In this document: positions 52,331 to 60,883 of the stretch, piece by piece
Layout: each line of letters begins with the position of its first letter
How positions within the stretch are numbered: the stretch's first letter is position 1
From: Pseudomonas morbosilactucae
GTDB taxonomy: Bacteria > Pseudomonadota > Gammaproteobacteria > Pseudomonadales > Pseudomonadaceae
DNA: 64,000 bases
Reading direction: 5' to 3'
Assembly (NCBI RefSeq): GCF_023241715.1
Contig: NZ_JALQCW010000088.1
Span: 1 to 64,000, forward strand
The notes under the pieces: generated by a model
Databases searched by the model: none
The model's input: only the letters and a program-made list of their open reading frames with translations
What the model was told of the DNA's origin: nothing
Program-made: the position numbers and the translations under genes

Positions 52331-52465
52331 CCTTCCAGAATGCTCCGCGTCCCGTCTTCCTGCCTCCGGCAGCCCTTGTGCCAACGCCGCGCCATTAGGG
52401 ATGCGCAACGCCCGGCCCCTCAGGTAACTTAGGCGTCTTTTCGTCCCTGGCCAGGAAGCCCGTCC

Positions 52466-53857
52466 ATGCAGCCCTCCCGCTCGACCCTGATCGCCCTGTT
52501 GGTGGCCGTGACCTTCTTTATGGAAAACCTCGACGCCACGGTGATCGCCACGGCCCTCCCGGACATGGCGAAAACCTTCGGCGTGGCGGCGGTGGACCTG
52601 AACATCGGCATGAGCGCCTACATGCTGGCGGTGGCGTTGTTCATTCCCATCAGTGGTTGGCTGGCGGATCGTTTTGGCACCCGCCGGGTGTTCGGCTCGG
52701 CCATCGTCCTGTTTACCCTGTCGTCCTTGCTCTGCGGCTTGAGTACCAGCCTGGAAACCTTCGTCGCCGCCCGGGTGCTGCAGGGCATCAGCGGGGCAAT
52801 GATGGTGCCGGTGGGGCGCCTGGCGGTGTTGCGTGCCACCGAGAAGAAGGACCTGGTGCGGGCCATTTCCTTTATCACCTGGCCGGGCCTGGTGGCGCCG
52901 ATCCTCGGCCCGCCCCTGGGCGGTTTTATCGTCACCCACGCTACCTGGCCGTGGATTTTCTACCTCAACCTGCCCCTGGGCCTGCTCGCCTTGATCGCCG
53001 CTTTGGTGCTGCTGCCCAAGCAGGAGGAGTCGAGCCCGCGCCGCTTTGATTTCTTCGGCTTCGTGCTGGTGGGCGGTGCCTGCTCGGCGATCCTGTATGG
53101 CATGGAAATGCTCGGCCAGGCCCAGGCCCATCTCTGGCCGGGTTCGCTGCTGACCGTCGCCGGCCTGGCCTTGGCATTGCTGGCCAGTTGGCACATGGGG
53201 CGTCGCGCCGAACCGCTGATGGGCCTGGCGGTGATCAAGGTGCGCACCTTCAGCGTCAGCCTGGTGGGCGGTTCGCTGTTTCGGATATCCATCAGCACCT
53301 TGCCGTTTCTGCTGCCGCTGATGTTTCAACTGGGCTTCGGCCTGTCGGCCTTTGATGCCGGGCTGCTGGTGTTGGGGGTGTTTGCCGGCAACCTGGCGAT
53401 GAAACCCTTCACCAGCGCGGTGATGCAGCGCTGGGGGTTTCGCCAGGTGTTGATGGTCAACGGCGTGCTCGGGGTACTGGCGATTGCTGCCTGTGCGCTG
53501 CTGGAGCCGCGCATGAGTTGGGCGCTGATCCTGTTCATTCTGTTTGTCGGCGGTTTGTCGCGGTCGATGCAGTTCACCGCGTTCAACACCCTGGGTTTTG
53601 CCGATGTACCCAAGGAGCAAATGAGCGATGCCTCGACGCTGTTCAGCATGTTCTTCCAGTTGAGCATGGGCCTGGGGGTGGCGATTGGCGCCTTGCTGCT
53701 GCGCCTGGCGATGAACGTCCATGGGCATGAAGGGCAGGCGATGACGGCGGATTTCCAGCTGACCTTTCTCTGGGTCGCGGTGATTGCCGCCGTGGCCTTG
53801 CTGGACAACCTGCGGCTGCGCCACGAGGCCGGAGAGGCGGTGCTGCAAAAACGCTGA
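52466..53857 (+). CDS. DHA2-family MFS multidrug efflux transporter
   Basis: A 463-residue drug:H+ antiporter. ENLDATVIATALPDMAKTFG in helix 1 is the DHA2 (EmrB/QacA) motif D; WLADRFGTRRVFG is motif A between helices 2 and 3; LQGISGAMMVPVGRLAVLRA and ITWPGLVAPILGPPLGGFIV give motif C. Fourteen helices are typical for the family, but at 463 residues this one is nearer twelve or thirteen. No membrane-fusion partner (EmrA) is adjacent. Substrates unknown. The stop is followed by a 35-base hairpin. Confidence 0.88.
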   Translation: MQPSRSTLIALLVAVTFFMENLDATVIATALPDMAKTFGVAAVDLNIGMSAYMLAVALFIPISGWLADRFGTRRVFGSAIVLFTLSSLLCGLSTSLETFVAARVLQGISGAMMVPVGRLAVLRATEKKDLVRAISFITWPGLVAPILGPPLGGFIVTHATWPWIFYLNLPLGLLALIAALVLLPKQEESSPRRFDFFGFVLVGGACSAILYGMEMLGQAQAHLWPGSLLTVAGLALALLASWHMGRRAEPLMGLAVIKVRTFSVSLVGGSLFRISISTLPFLLPLMFQLGFGLSAFDAGLLVLGVFAGNLAMKPFTSAVMQRWGFRQVLMVNGVLGVLAIAACALLEPRMSWALILFILFVGGLSRSMQFTAFNTLGFADVPKEQMSDASTLFSMFFQLSMGLGVAIGALLLRLAMNVHGHEGQAMTADFQLTFLWVAVIAAVALLDNLRLRHEAGEAVLQKR

Positions 53858-53863
53858 GCCACG

Positions 53864-53898
53864 GCCGGCGCGCGCACTCGCTCAGTGCGGGCGCCGGC
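53864..53898. terminator. Bidirectional hairpin terminator between convergent genes
   Basis: GCCGGCGC (53864-53871) pairs with GCGCCGGC (53891-53898), extended inward by CGCACT/AGTGCG around one mismatch. It sits in the 54-bp gap between the convergent MFS and aminotransferase stops. No T-run. Confidence 0.6.
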
Positions 53899-53911
53899 TA
53901 GGCAGTGCCGT

Positions 53912-55087
53912 TCAATGGGTATTCAGGGTCCGGCACAAGGCCTGGACGATCATCTCCACCTCTTCGGCATCGATCACCAGGGGGGGCAGCAGGCGGATGG
54001 TCTGGCCCCGGGTGACATTGATCAGCAAACCCTGCTCCCGGGCTGCCAGCCCAGCCAGGTCGGGCAGGGGTGTCTTGAGTTCGATGCCGATCATCAGCCC
54101 CAGGCCACGAATCTCGCGAATGTGCCGATGCCCCCGCAATTCGTTGCGCAGGCGTTGCAACAGTTGCTCGCCTTGGTGCTTGGCGTTGGCCAGCAAGCCC
54201 TGTTCCTCGATGATCTGCAGCACCGTGCAGGCCACTCGGCAGGCCAGGGGGTTGCCGCCGAAGGTGCTGCCATGGCTACCCGGGGTAAACAATTGTGCGG
54301 CTTTGCCCCGGGCCAGGCAGGCGCCGATGGGGATGCCATTGCCCAAGCCTTTGGCCAGGGTCATGACGTCGGGGATGACCCCTTCGTGCTGGCAGGCGAA
54401 CCAGCGCCCGGTGCGGCCCATGCCACTCTGGATTTCATCCAGCATCAGCAGCCAGTCGCGCCGATGGCACAGGGCACGCACGGCTTTCAGGTAGCCCGGG
54501 GGCGGGATCTGGATCCCGCTCTCGCCCTGGATCGGTTCCATCAGCACCGCGCAAATGCGTTGGCCGTGGGCGCTGGCCAGCTGTTCCAGGGCGACGATGT
54601 CACCGAACGGCACCTTGATAAACGCTTCCTGATGGCTGCCGAACCCCAGGCGCACCGCCGGCCCGTCGCTGGCCGAGAGCGTGCCCAGGGTGCGCCCGTG
54701 AAAGCCGTTGCTCATCACCACCACCAGGGGCTGTTCGATGCCTTTGCTCCAGGCATGCAGGCGTGCCAGCTTCAGCGCGGTTTCGTTGGCTTCAGCCCCG
54801 GAGTTGTTGAAGAACGCCCGCTCCATGCCGGCCAGTTGGGTCAGCTTGGCGGCCAGGCGCTGTTGCCAGTCGATGCTGTAGAGGTTGGAGGTGTGCAGCA
54901 ACAGCCCGGCCTGTTCGCTGATGGCCTCCACCAGTCGTGGGTGGGAATGGCCGACACCGGTCACGGCCACACCGGCGACGGCGTCCAGGTATTCGCGGCC
55001 GGCGGTGTCCCAGAGGCGCGTGCCCAGGCCTTTGCTGAAGTTCAGGGCCAGGGGTTGGTAAGTGTTCATCAGGCAGGCGGCGGACAT
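53912..55087 (-). CDS. Class III aminotransferase, acetylornithine aminotransferase-like
   Basis: A 391-residue PLP enzyme with the ArgD/AruC pattern: LNTYQPLALNFSKG-type start, YLDAVAGVAVTGVGHSHPRL, FFNNSGAEANETALKLAR, NGFHGRTLGTLSAS, VLMEPIQGESGIQ, LLMLDEIQSGMGRTGRWFA, and the Schiff-base lysine in MTLAKGLGNGIPIGA. It converts N-acetylornithine or succinylornithine semialdehydes and may also use GABA-like amines; as this is not in an arg operon it may be a paralogue. GGAG lies upstream of the ATG at 55087. Divergent from a LysR gene with a 101-bp gap. Confidence 0.87.
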   Translation of the reverse strand: MSAACLMNTYQPLALNFSKGLGTRLWDTAGREYLDAVAGVAVTGVGHSHPRLVEAISEQAGLLLHTSNLYSIDWQQRLAAKLTQLAGMERAFFNNSGAEANETALKLARLHAWSKGIEQPLVVVMSNGFHGRTLGTLSASDGPAVRLGFGSHQEAFIKVPFGDIVALEQLASAHGQRICAVLMEPIQGESGIQIPPPGYLKAVRALCHRRDWLLMLDEIQSGMGRTGRWFACQHEGVIPDVMTLAKGLGNGIPIGACLARGKAAQLFTPGSHGSTFGGNPLACRVACTVLQIIEEQGLLANAKHQGEQLLQRLRNELRGHRHIREIRGLGLMIGIELKTPLPDLAGLAAREQGLLINVTRGQTIRLLPPLVIDAEEVEMIVQALCRTLNTH

Positions 55088-55188
55088 CGCGGAAAACTCC
55101 AGGGGTGGTGGATGTTTTCCAGTATCGTTAGCCACCTGGGCTGGATAAACGCAGCCATTGTTTAATCATCTTGAAGTCAGGCTTGATA

Positions 55189-56091
55189 ATGGATCTGTTC
55201 CAGGCGATGTCGGTGTATGTGAAGGTGGTGGAGGCGGGCAGCATGACCGCTGCCGCCCTGGAGTGCGGCTTGTCCACCACCATGGTCGGCAACCATCTGC
55301 GGGCCTTGGAGCAGCGCCTCGGGGTCAGCTTGTTGAGTCGCACCACCCGGCGCCAGCGGTTGACCGAGTTCGGTGCCGAGTATTACCAGCGCTGTCTGGC
55401 GGTGCTGGGGCTGGTGGCTGATTCCGAGCGCCTGGCCGAGCAGGTGCAGGACCAGCCGGCCGGCACCCTGCGCATCACGGCGCCGCTGACGTTTGGCTCC
55501 GAGCGCCTGGCTCCGGCCCTGAGCGAATTCGCCTTGCGTTGCCCCCAGGTCAAGCTCGATGTGGTGCTGACCAATCAGCGTCATGACTTGATCGACAGCG
55601 GCTTCGATGTCGCCATTCGCCTCGGTAACCCCGAACCCTCGGCACTGATCGCGCGGCCGCTGGAGGACTACACCCTGACGATTTGCGCCGCGCCGGCCTA
55701 TCTGCAGCGCCGTGGTACGCCGCGACGGCCCGAAGACCTGCAGCAGCACGACTGCCTGGCCTTCGCCTATCCGGCGGGAGACGACTGGAGTTCAGTGGAA
55801 AAACAATGGCGCCTGAGCGGCCCTGAGGGAGAGATCCGGGTGCCGGTCTCCGGTTCGTTGATGATCAACAGTTCCGCCGGTTTGTATCAGGCGGCGCGCA
55901 GCGGCATGGGGGTGGTGATGTTGCCCGACGCCCTGGTCCAGGAGGACCTGGAGCAAGGGCGGCTGGTGGCCTTGTTGCAAGGCTACCAACTGCCTCGGCG
56001 CCCGATGAACCTGCTGTATGCCCAGGACCGTTATCGCCTGCCCAAACTGCGCAGCTTCGTTGATTTCGCCCTGGAGAAGTGGGGTCGTTAG
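55189..56091 (+). CDS. LysR-family regulator (CrgA-like)
   Basis: A 300-residue LysR protein with MDLFQAMSVYVKVVEAGSMT, LSTTMVGNHLRALEQRLGV as helix-turn-helix, and an effector domain of the substrate-binding type 8 group (GTLRITAPLTFGSERLAPAL). Members of this subgroup (AaeR/CrgA-like) regulate neighbouring divergent genes; the aminotransferase is the obvious candidate. A TTG-initiated longer form from 55171 is possible but less likely. The stop overlaps the convergent Nudix gene by 4 bp. Confidence 0.87.
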   Translation: MDLFQAMSVYVKVVEAGSMTAAALECGLSTTMVGNHLRALEQRLGVSLLSRTTRRQRLTEFGAEYYQRCLAVLGLVADSERLAEQVQDQPAGTLRITAPLTFGSERLAPALSEFALRCPQVKLDVVLTNQRHDLIDSGFDVAIRLGNPEPSALIARPLEDYTLTICAAPAYLQRRGTPRRPEDLQQHDCLAFAYPAGDDWSSVEKQWRLSGPEGEIRVPVSGSLMINSSAGLYQAARSGMGVVMLPDALVQEDLEQGRLVALLQGYQLPRRPMNLLYAQDRYRLPKLRSFVDFALEKWGR

Positions 56092-56600
56092 GCCTTGGTG
56101 GCTTCGCTGGCCAGCAGCAACATGGCCGCCGAAAGGGTATGGCCGTCGCTGATCTTGCCGCCGGCGATCAGGCCCATCAGCTCCTGACGGCTGACCCACA
56201 GCACATGGTCCACTTCGCCGTCGGTCTCGGCGGCGCTCTGTTCGTCGATCAGCACTTGGCACACCGCCACCGCGCTGGCGATCAGCGAGGTGTTGCTGTG
56301 CAGCAGGCCCAGTTGCTTGACTTCGCAAGCGCGCCAGCCGGTTTCTTCCAGCAGTTCGCGGGCGGCGGCGTCGCTGGCGCTTTCACCGGCATCGATGGCG
56401 CCTCGGGGAAACTCGATGGACTGGCCGCCGATGGCCCGGCGCTTGAGTTCCACCAGCATCAGTCGGCCATCGGCCAGGGTCGGCACGGCAACGACGCCGT
56501 TGATGGCCTGGGCCTCCCTGATGATGAAATAACCGTTCTCGCGAACCACCTTGAAGTAGGGGGTTTCCAGCAGGCATTGGGTCTCGGTGACAGGCTTCAT
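56088..56600 (-). CDS. Nudix hydrolase, ADP-ribose pyrophosphatase type
   Basis: A 170-residue Nudix protein. The box GAIDAGESASDAAARELLEETGW gives G-x5-E-x7-REUxEExGU, with the catalytic glutamates present (shown: AARELLEETGW). ADP-ribose and related NAD breakdown products are the usual substrates, releasing AMP and ribose-5-phosphate. Third gene of an operon after nadD2 and nrtR (8 bp from nrtR), which ties it to NAD turnover. Confidence 0.88.
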   Translation of the reverse strand: MKPVTETQCLLETPYFKVVRENGYFIIREAQAINGVVAVPTLADGRLMLVELKRRAIGGQSIEFPRGAIDAGESASDAAARELLEETGWRACEVKQLGLLHSNTSLIASAVAVCQVLIDEQSAAETDGEVDHVLWVSRQELMGLIAGGKISDGHTLSAAMLLLASEATKA

Positions 56601-56608
56601 GCTCGGTA

Positions 56609-57316
56609 CTACTCCAGAAAACAGCGATCGAAAAGGTACAGGTTGGCGGGCTTGAGGTGTTCCAGGGTGGCTTGCGGGCGGCCGCCGTCGCCGCTTTTCT
56701 TGCGCCCGGTTTCCCGCAGGTGGCCGGCGTCGGTCATTTTCAGCAGGCGTTGGCGAATGCTGGTCTTGAGCACCGGGCGCTGCAGCACCAGGGAGAAAAT
56801 ATCCACCGCTTCCGGGGCGCTGAACTCAGTGCCGAGGAACATCAGTGGCAGGCTGCTGTACAGCGATTTGGAGAGCAGTCGTTCCTGCACCTGCGCCACC
56901 AGTTGGTTGTGATCGAAGGGCAGTTTGAAGGCTGCCGACGCCACTTCCCCAAGGGGCTGAAAGCGCTGGTGGGCGGCCGGCTCAGCGGCGTCACTGGCAA
57001 TCGCCAGGTAAAAAGTCGAGGACGACCAGCAGCGCGGGTCGCGAAACGCATCGCCGACGGTGCCCACTTGCTCGATCCAGGCCAAGGGAAGGTCGACCTT
57101 GCTGGAGGCGCGCAGGCGTTCCACGGCATCGTCCAGGCTGCGGTCCTCGACATCGCCGTTGACCACGATCCCCGGCAGCGCCCAGTGCCCGGCAAAGGGC
57201 TCGCTGTCGCGCTGGTTGAGGAGGATGTGCAGGGCCTGGGTCTGCCGGCAGTAACGCAACACGCAGAGGTCGATGGTGTGCAGGTAGGCGCTGTGGTGGG
57301 TGCTGCGGTCTGGCAT
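56609..57316 (-). CDS. nrtR: NrtR-type Nudix-related repressor of NAD metabolism
   Basis: A 235-residue two-domain regulator. The N-terminal Nudix-like fold (TIDLCVLRYCRQTQALHILLNQR, PFAGHWALPGIVVNGDVED) lacks a functional Nudix box (RSLDDAVERLRASSKVDLPL in its place), so it senses rather than cleaves ADP-ribose-type ligands. The C-terminal winged helix is VLKTSIRQRLLKMTDAGHLRETGRK. This matches NrtR; P. aeruginosa PA4916 is the counterpart and controls pncA-pncB-nadE and nadD2. It sits between nadD2 and the Nudix gene and opposite pncA-pncB-nadE. Two palindromic operators in the shared region are probably its sites. ADP-ribose is the known inducer in the family. Confidence 0.87.
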   Translation of the reverse strand: MPDRSTHHSAYLHTIDLCVLRYCRQTQALHILLNQRDSEPFAGHWALPGIVVNGDVEDRSLDDAVERLRASSKVDLPLAWIEQVGTVGDAFRDPRCWSSSTFYLAIASDAAEPAAHQRFQPLGEVASAAFKLPFDHNQLVAQVQERLLSKSLYSSLPLMFLGTEFSAPEAVDIFSLVLQRPVLKTSIRQRLLKMTDAGHLRETGRKKSGDGGRPQATLEHLKPANLYLFDRCFLE

Positions 57317-57317
57317 A

Positions 57318-57863
57318 TCAGTGTCCGTGGGCGGCGTAGAGGCGGTAGTTTAGCGGATCCATGCCCGGGGCTATCCAGTGCCGGGGCAGGGCAGTGCCCG
57401 AGACCAGGCATTGACGCAGGGCGGTGCTGCGCACATCCAGTTGTTCCTCGACGCAAAGTATGGAAAAACGCGCCAGCAGTTCGGCGCCGCGATGGAAGTC
57501 GGGCAGGCGCGCGGCCACATCCTGGCCCACCACCAGGGCAATGCGCTTGCCGTCGATGGCCAGGTCGTCGGCCAGGCGTGCCAGCAGGTCGTAGCTGTAG
57601 ATCGGCGCCTGGCTATGCCGGGCCACATGCTCCTCGATGCGGCTGACCGCCAGCTCGGCGGGGCACAGCCCTTGCAAGTGCTCGACGATGCTCTGCAGCC
57701 ATTGCACCCGCCACTCGAAGTCGACCATGGACTTACCGTCCGGGTGCCGGAAGCTGGGGGCGACCAGCACCCGCCGGGCGTGGCGAGCGGCTTCGATCAT
57801 CACTTGGGCGTGGCCGGCGTGGGGCGGGTTGAAGGCGCCGCCGTAAAGGGCGATTTCGAACAT
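57318..57863 (-). CDS. nadD2: NadD-like nicotinate/nicotinamide-nucleotide adenylyltransferase
   Basis: A 181-residue nucleotidyltransferase with GGAFNPPHAGHAQVM (the (T/H)xxH ATP-binding motif), PSFRHPDGKSMVDFEWRVQWLQ and the C-terminal RSTALRQCLVSG (ISSTxxR-like). It transfers AMP from ATP to NMN or NaMN. At 181 residues it is shorter than housekeeping NadD (about 210), and its operon position matches the second adenylyltransferase NadD2 of P. aeruginosa (PA4917). GGAGAG lies 8 bases before the ATG at 57863. Promoter-proximal gene of the nadD2-nrtR-nudix unit, with a palindromic operator 17 bases upstream. Confidence 0.85.
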   Translation of the reverse strand: MFEIALYGGAFNPPHAGHAQVMIEAARHARRVLVAPSFRHPDGKSMVDFEWRVQWLQSIVEHLQGLCPAELAVSRIEEHVARHSQAPIYSYDLLARLADDLAIDGKRIALVVGQDVAARLPDFHRGAELLARFSILCVEEQLDVRSTALRQCLVSGTALPRHWIAPGMDPLNYRLYAAHGH

Positions 57864-57878
57864 GTGGCTCTCCCTATT

Positions 57879-57895
57879 GGTACATGACGTGTACC
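57879..57895. promoter_or_regulatory. NrtR operator candidate, copy 1 (nadD2 side)
   Basis: GGTACATGACGTGTACC is a near-perfect palindrome (arms GTACATG and CGTGTAC around a central A) 16 bases before the nadD2 ATG. It is almost identical to copy 2 at 58000-58014. Its position over the likely nadD2 promoter fits autoregulation by NrtR. Confidence 0.75.
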
Positions 57896-57999
57896 CTAGC
57901 ATTGGCTGTTTGAAAGCGCCATGCCTCTGTCATTCATATTTAACAGCTTGAATAGCTTGTGCTGGCCAATAAAAATTTCAATCGGTGCTTGATATGAAA

Positions 58000-58014
58000 G
58001 TACATGACATGTAC
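58000..58014. promoter_or_regulatory. NrtR operator candidate, copy 2 (pncA side)
   Basis: GTACATGACATGTAC is a perfect palindrome (7-base arms around A) 30 bases before the pncA ATG, 120 bp from copy 1. A repressor bound here would cover the pncA promoter. Confidence 0.8.
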
Positions 58015-58044
58015 CTTGTGTTCCATGCAGAGGAGAGACCCAGC

Positions 58045-58692
58045 ATGAACAGCCTGACGATGAACACCGCTTCCTTCGATGTCGATGCGCAAAAAAGCTT
58101 CACCCCGCTGTGCCCGGACGAGTTGCCGGTGGCCGGCGGCGATCGCATCGGCGGTGAGTTGAATTTCATGGCCACCCTGGCCGGCCTGCGTGTAGGCAGC
58201 AAGGACGCCCACAGCCCGCAAGCGCCCTGGGTCGTGGCCGACGCGGCGCAGATGCTCCAGCCCACCGGCCTGGAACACGCCGACCTGACCTGGGTCAGCC
58301 ACTGCGTACCGGGCACCGAAGGTTTCACCCTGCTGGACGACTTGCCCACGCCCTACGAGTACGACTACTTCGTGTGGAAGGGCGTCGAGCCGGACCTGCA
58401 CCCCTACGGCGCCTGCTACCACGACCTGCACGGCAAGCTGTCCACTGGGGTGATCGAGTACCTCAACAGCCGCGGGGTGACCCAAGTGATCGTCGGCGGC
58501 CTGGCCCTGGATTTCTGCGTCAAGACCACGGCCCTGCAACTGGCCGCCGCGGGCTTCAAGGTGATCATCCACTTGCCGGCCTGCCGGGCCATCAGCGAGC
58601 AGGGCGCGGCCCAGGCCCTCCAGGACATGCAGCAAGCGGGAATCGCGATTGCCGCCACCCGTGAAGACACCGCCAGATTGGCCAGCGCATAA
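58045..58692 (+). CDS. pncA: Nicotinamidase
   Basis: A 215-residue cysteine hydrolase converting nicotinamide to nicotinate, the first step of deamidating NAD salvage. TASFDVDAQKSFTPLCPDELP contains the catalytic Asp; the metal-binding region includes SKDAHSPQAPW; GVEPDLHPYG positions the later lysine region; and GGLALDFCVKTTALQLAAAGF carries the nucleophilic Cys. AGGAGAG lies 7 bases before ATG 58045; the longer in-frame start at 57985 would place the operator inside the coding region and is rejected. First gene of pncA-pncB-nadE (6 bp to pncB). Confidence 0.93.
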   Translation: MNSLTMNTASFDVDAQKSFTPLCPDELPVAGGDRIGGELNFMATLAGLRVGSKDAHSPQAPWVVADAAQMLQPTGLEHADLTWVSHCVPGTEGFTLLDDLPTPYEYDYFVWKGVEPDLHPYGACYHDLHGKLSTGVIEYLNSRGVTQVIVGGLALDFCVKTTALQLAAAGFKVIIHLPACRAISEQGAAQALQDMQQAGIAIAATREDTARLASA

Positions 58693-58698
58693 GGAACC

Positions 58699-59934
58699 AT
58701 GACCATGGAAAGTGCATTCGACCGCGACACCGGGGTGATCCAGAGCTTGCTGGACACCGACTACTACACCTTCACCATGATGCAGGCGGTATTGCACCAG
58801 CACCCCAACGTAGACGTGGAGTACCAATTCATCGTCCGCTCCCGGGAAAAGCTCGGCCACCTGATCCCGGAAATTCGCGAGGAGCTGGAAAAGCTCGCCG
58901 GCCTGCAGATGCGTGAAGGTGAGCAGCGCTTCCTGTTCAACAAGCGCTTTCGCGAATACCTGACCCCGGATTTCGAACAGTTCCTCGGGCTGTTTCGCTT
59001 CAACCTGCGCTACATCCACGTGTCGGAGATCGACGGCCAACTGAACATTCGGGTTCGTGGTCCGATGTTGCACTGCATCATGTTCGAGCAGCCGGTGCTG
59101 GCCATGGTCAGCGAGCTGCGCAACCGCGACAAATACCCGGACGTGGAGTTGGCGGACGTCACCCGCAAGCTCTACCAGAAGTTCGAATGGCTGGAAAAAA
59201 ACGCCAGCCGCGAAGAGCTCGCCGAGTTCCGTGTATCGGACTTCTCGACCCGTCGGCGCCTGTCATTCAAGGCCCAGCGCGAGGTGGTCAATGTGATGCG
59301 CAGCGATTTCCCCGGGGTGTTTGTCGGCACCAGCAATGCGCACCTGGCCTATGAATTCGACCTGCCGCTGATCGGCACCATGGCTCACCAGTGGCTGATG
59401 GTGCACCAGCAACTGGGGCGGCTGCGGGAAAGCCAGAACGCCGCATTGGAAAACTGGGTGCACGAGTACCGTGGCCGTCTCGGGATTGCCTTGACCGATT
59501 GCATCAGCACCGACTTTTTCCTCAAGGATTTCGACCTGTACTTCGCCAAGCTGTATGACGGGCTGCGCCAGGACTCCGGCGACCCCATCGTCTGGGCCGA
59601 CAAGGTACTGGCGCGCTACCGGGAGCTGGGCATCGACCCGAAGACCAAGGACCTGATGTTCTCCGATGGCCTGAACTTCGAGAAATGCCTGCCGATCCTG
59701 CGGCACGTGCGGGGCCAGGCCCGGTTCGGTTTCGGCATGGGCACCAGCCTGGCCTGCGATGTCGATGGGGTTGAACCCTTGAGCATCGTGATGAAACTGG
59801 TGCGGGTGCACGGCGAGCCGGTGGTGAAGTTTTCCGATGACCCGATCAAGAACGTCTGTGAAGACGTGTCGTTCCTGCGCTACGCGGCACAGGTGTTCAA
59901 CGTCAACCTGATCAATCCGCAACTGGGGGCCTGA
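58699..59934 (+). CDS. pncB: Nicotinate phosphoribosyltransferase
   Basis: A 411-residue enzyme joining nicotinate and PRPP to NaMN. Family segments: SLLDTDYYTFTMMQAVLHQ near the start, RVSDFSTRRRLSFKAQREVV, PLIGTMAHQWLMVHQ (His phosphorylated in this family is in GTxAHE-type motifs), DSGDPIVWADKVL and FGFGMGTSLACD. Length is normal (about 400). AAGGA lies just before the ATG. Middle gene of the pncA-pncB-nadE operon. Confidence 0.94.
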   Translation: MTMESAFDRDTGVIQSLLDTDYYTFTMMQAVLHQHPNVDVEYQFIVRSREKLGHLIPEIREELEKLAGLQMREGEQRFLFNKRFREYLTPDFEQFLGLFRFNLRYIHVSEIDGQLNIRVRGPMLHCIMFEQPVLAMVSELRNRDKYPDVELADVTRKLYQKFEWLEKNASREELAEFRVSDFSTRRRLSFKAQREVVNVMRSDFPGVFVGTSNAHLAYEFDLPLIGTMAHQWLMVHQQLGRLRESQNAALENWVHEYRGRLGIALTDCISTDFFLKDFDLYFAKLYDGLRQDSGDPIVWADKVLARYRELGIDPKTKDLMFSDGLNFEKCLPILRHVRGQARFGFGMGTSLACDVDGVEPLSIVMKLVRVHGEPVVKFSDDPIKNVCEDVSFLRYAAQVFNVNLINPQLGA

Positions 59935-59936
59935 GC

Positions 59937-60773
59937 ATGACCACACAAACACGTATTGCCCGGGAACTGGGGATCGACCGGCAACTCAAGGCCGGTGGCG
60001 AAGCCGTTGAAATTGCCCGGCGCATCGCCTTTATCAAGCAGGTGTTCACCGGGGCCGGTTGCAAGACCCTGGTGCTGGGCATCAGCGGCGGCGTCGACTC
60101 CCTGACTGCCGGGCGCCTGTGCCAATTGGCAGCAGAGCAACTGCGGGAAGAAGGGCAGGACGCGCGTTTTATCGCCGTGCGCTTGCCCTACAAGACCCAG
60201 GCCGATGAGCGCGATGCCCAGGCCTCGCTGGACTTTATTCGCCCGGACCTGATCAGCACCTGCAACATTGCCGACAGCGTGGACGGACTGATGCGCCACA
60301 TCGCCATCGACGGTCTGCAACCCTCGCCGGAGTTGACTGACTTCGCCAAGGGCAACGTCAAGGCCCGGGCGCGGATGCTGGCTCAGTACGCCATTGCCAA
60401 CTTCAGCAATGGCCTGGTGGTAGGCACCGATCACGGCGCCGAAGCGCTGATGGGCTTCTTCACCAAATTCGGCGACGGCGCCTGCGACCTGGCCCCGCTG
60501 TCGGGCCTGACCAAGACCCAGGTGCGATGGCTGGCCGATGCCCTGGACGCCCCAGCACACCTGGTGCGCAAGGCCCCCACCGCGGACCTCGAAGAGCTGG
60601 CACCGGGCAAGTTGGATGAAGCGGCCTATGGCTGCAGCTACGACGAGATCGACGCCTACCTGATGGGCGAAACCGTGACCGAGCGGGTGCGCGACATCAT
60701 CGAACGGGCCTACGCCAAGACCGCGCACAAACGCGAACTGCCCCGGGTTCCGCAAAGCCCGGGAACACACTGA
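59937..60773 (+). CDS. nadE: NH3-dependent NAD+ synthetase
   Basis: A 278-residue ATP-pyrophosphatase-type amidotransferase that turns deamido-NAD into NAD with ammonia. The P-loop SGGVDS (in LVLGISGGVDSLTAGRL) and VKARARMLAQYAIANFSNGLVVGTDHGAEALMGFFTKFGDG-type active-site region are clear (key parts: KARARM, GTDHGAE, TKFGDG). No glutaminase domain, so it uses free ammonia. Two bp after pncB. Last step of the salvage pathway encoded here; followed by a REP element. Confidence 0.95.
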   Translation: MTTQTRIARELGIDRQLKAGGEAVEIARRIAFIKQVFTGAGCKTLVLGISGGVDSLTAGRLCQLAAEQLREEGQDARFIAVRLPYKTQADERDAQASLDFIRPDLISTCNIADSVDGLMRHIAIDGLQPSPELTDFAKGNVKARARMLAQYAIANFSNGLVVGTDHGAEALMGFFTKFGDGACDLAPLSGLTKTQVRWLADALDAPAHLVRKAPTADLEELAPGKLDEAAYGCSYDEIDAYLMGETVTERVRDIIERAYAKTAHKRELPRVPQSPGTH

Positions 60774-60805
60774 TCGCTCCTGCGTCAGCGCCCCGGCGCA
60801 ACGCC

Positions 60806-60883
60806 GAGCGTGGGAACCCGAGGTCAGCCCTGATCGTTCCCACGCTCCTGCGTGGGAATGCTGACCGTGACGCTCTGCGTCAC
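60806..60883. repeat. REP-like element, copy 2, three palindromes
   Basis: A composite intergenic repeat: GAGCGTGGGAAC (60806-60817) pairs with GTTCCCACGCTC (60836-60847). Within the second half CCCACGC/GCGTGGG (60839-60845, 60850-60856) forms a hairpin, and GTGACGC/GCGTCAC (60867-60873, 60877-60883) a third. The GTTCCCACGC core is shared with 52307-52330. The final palindrome includes the stop codon of the small minus-strand gene. Confidence 0.75.
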
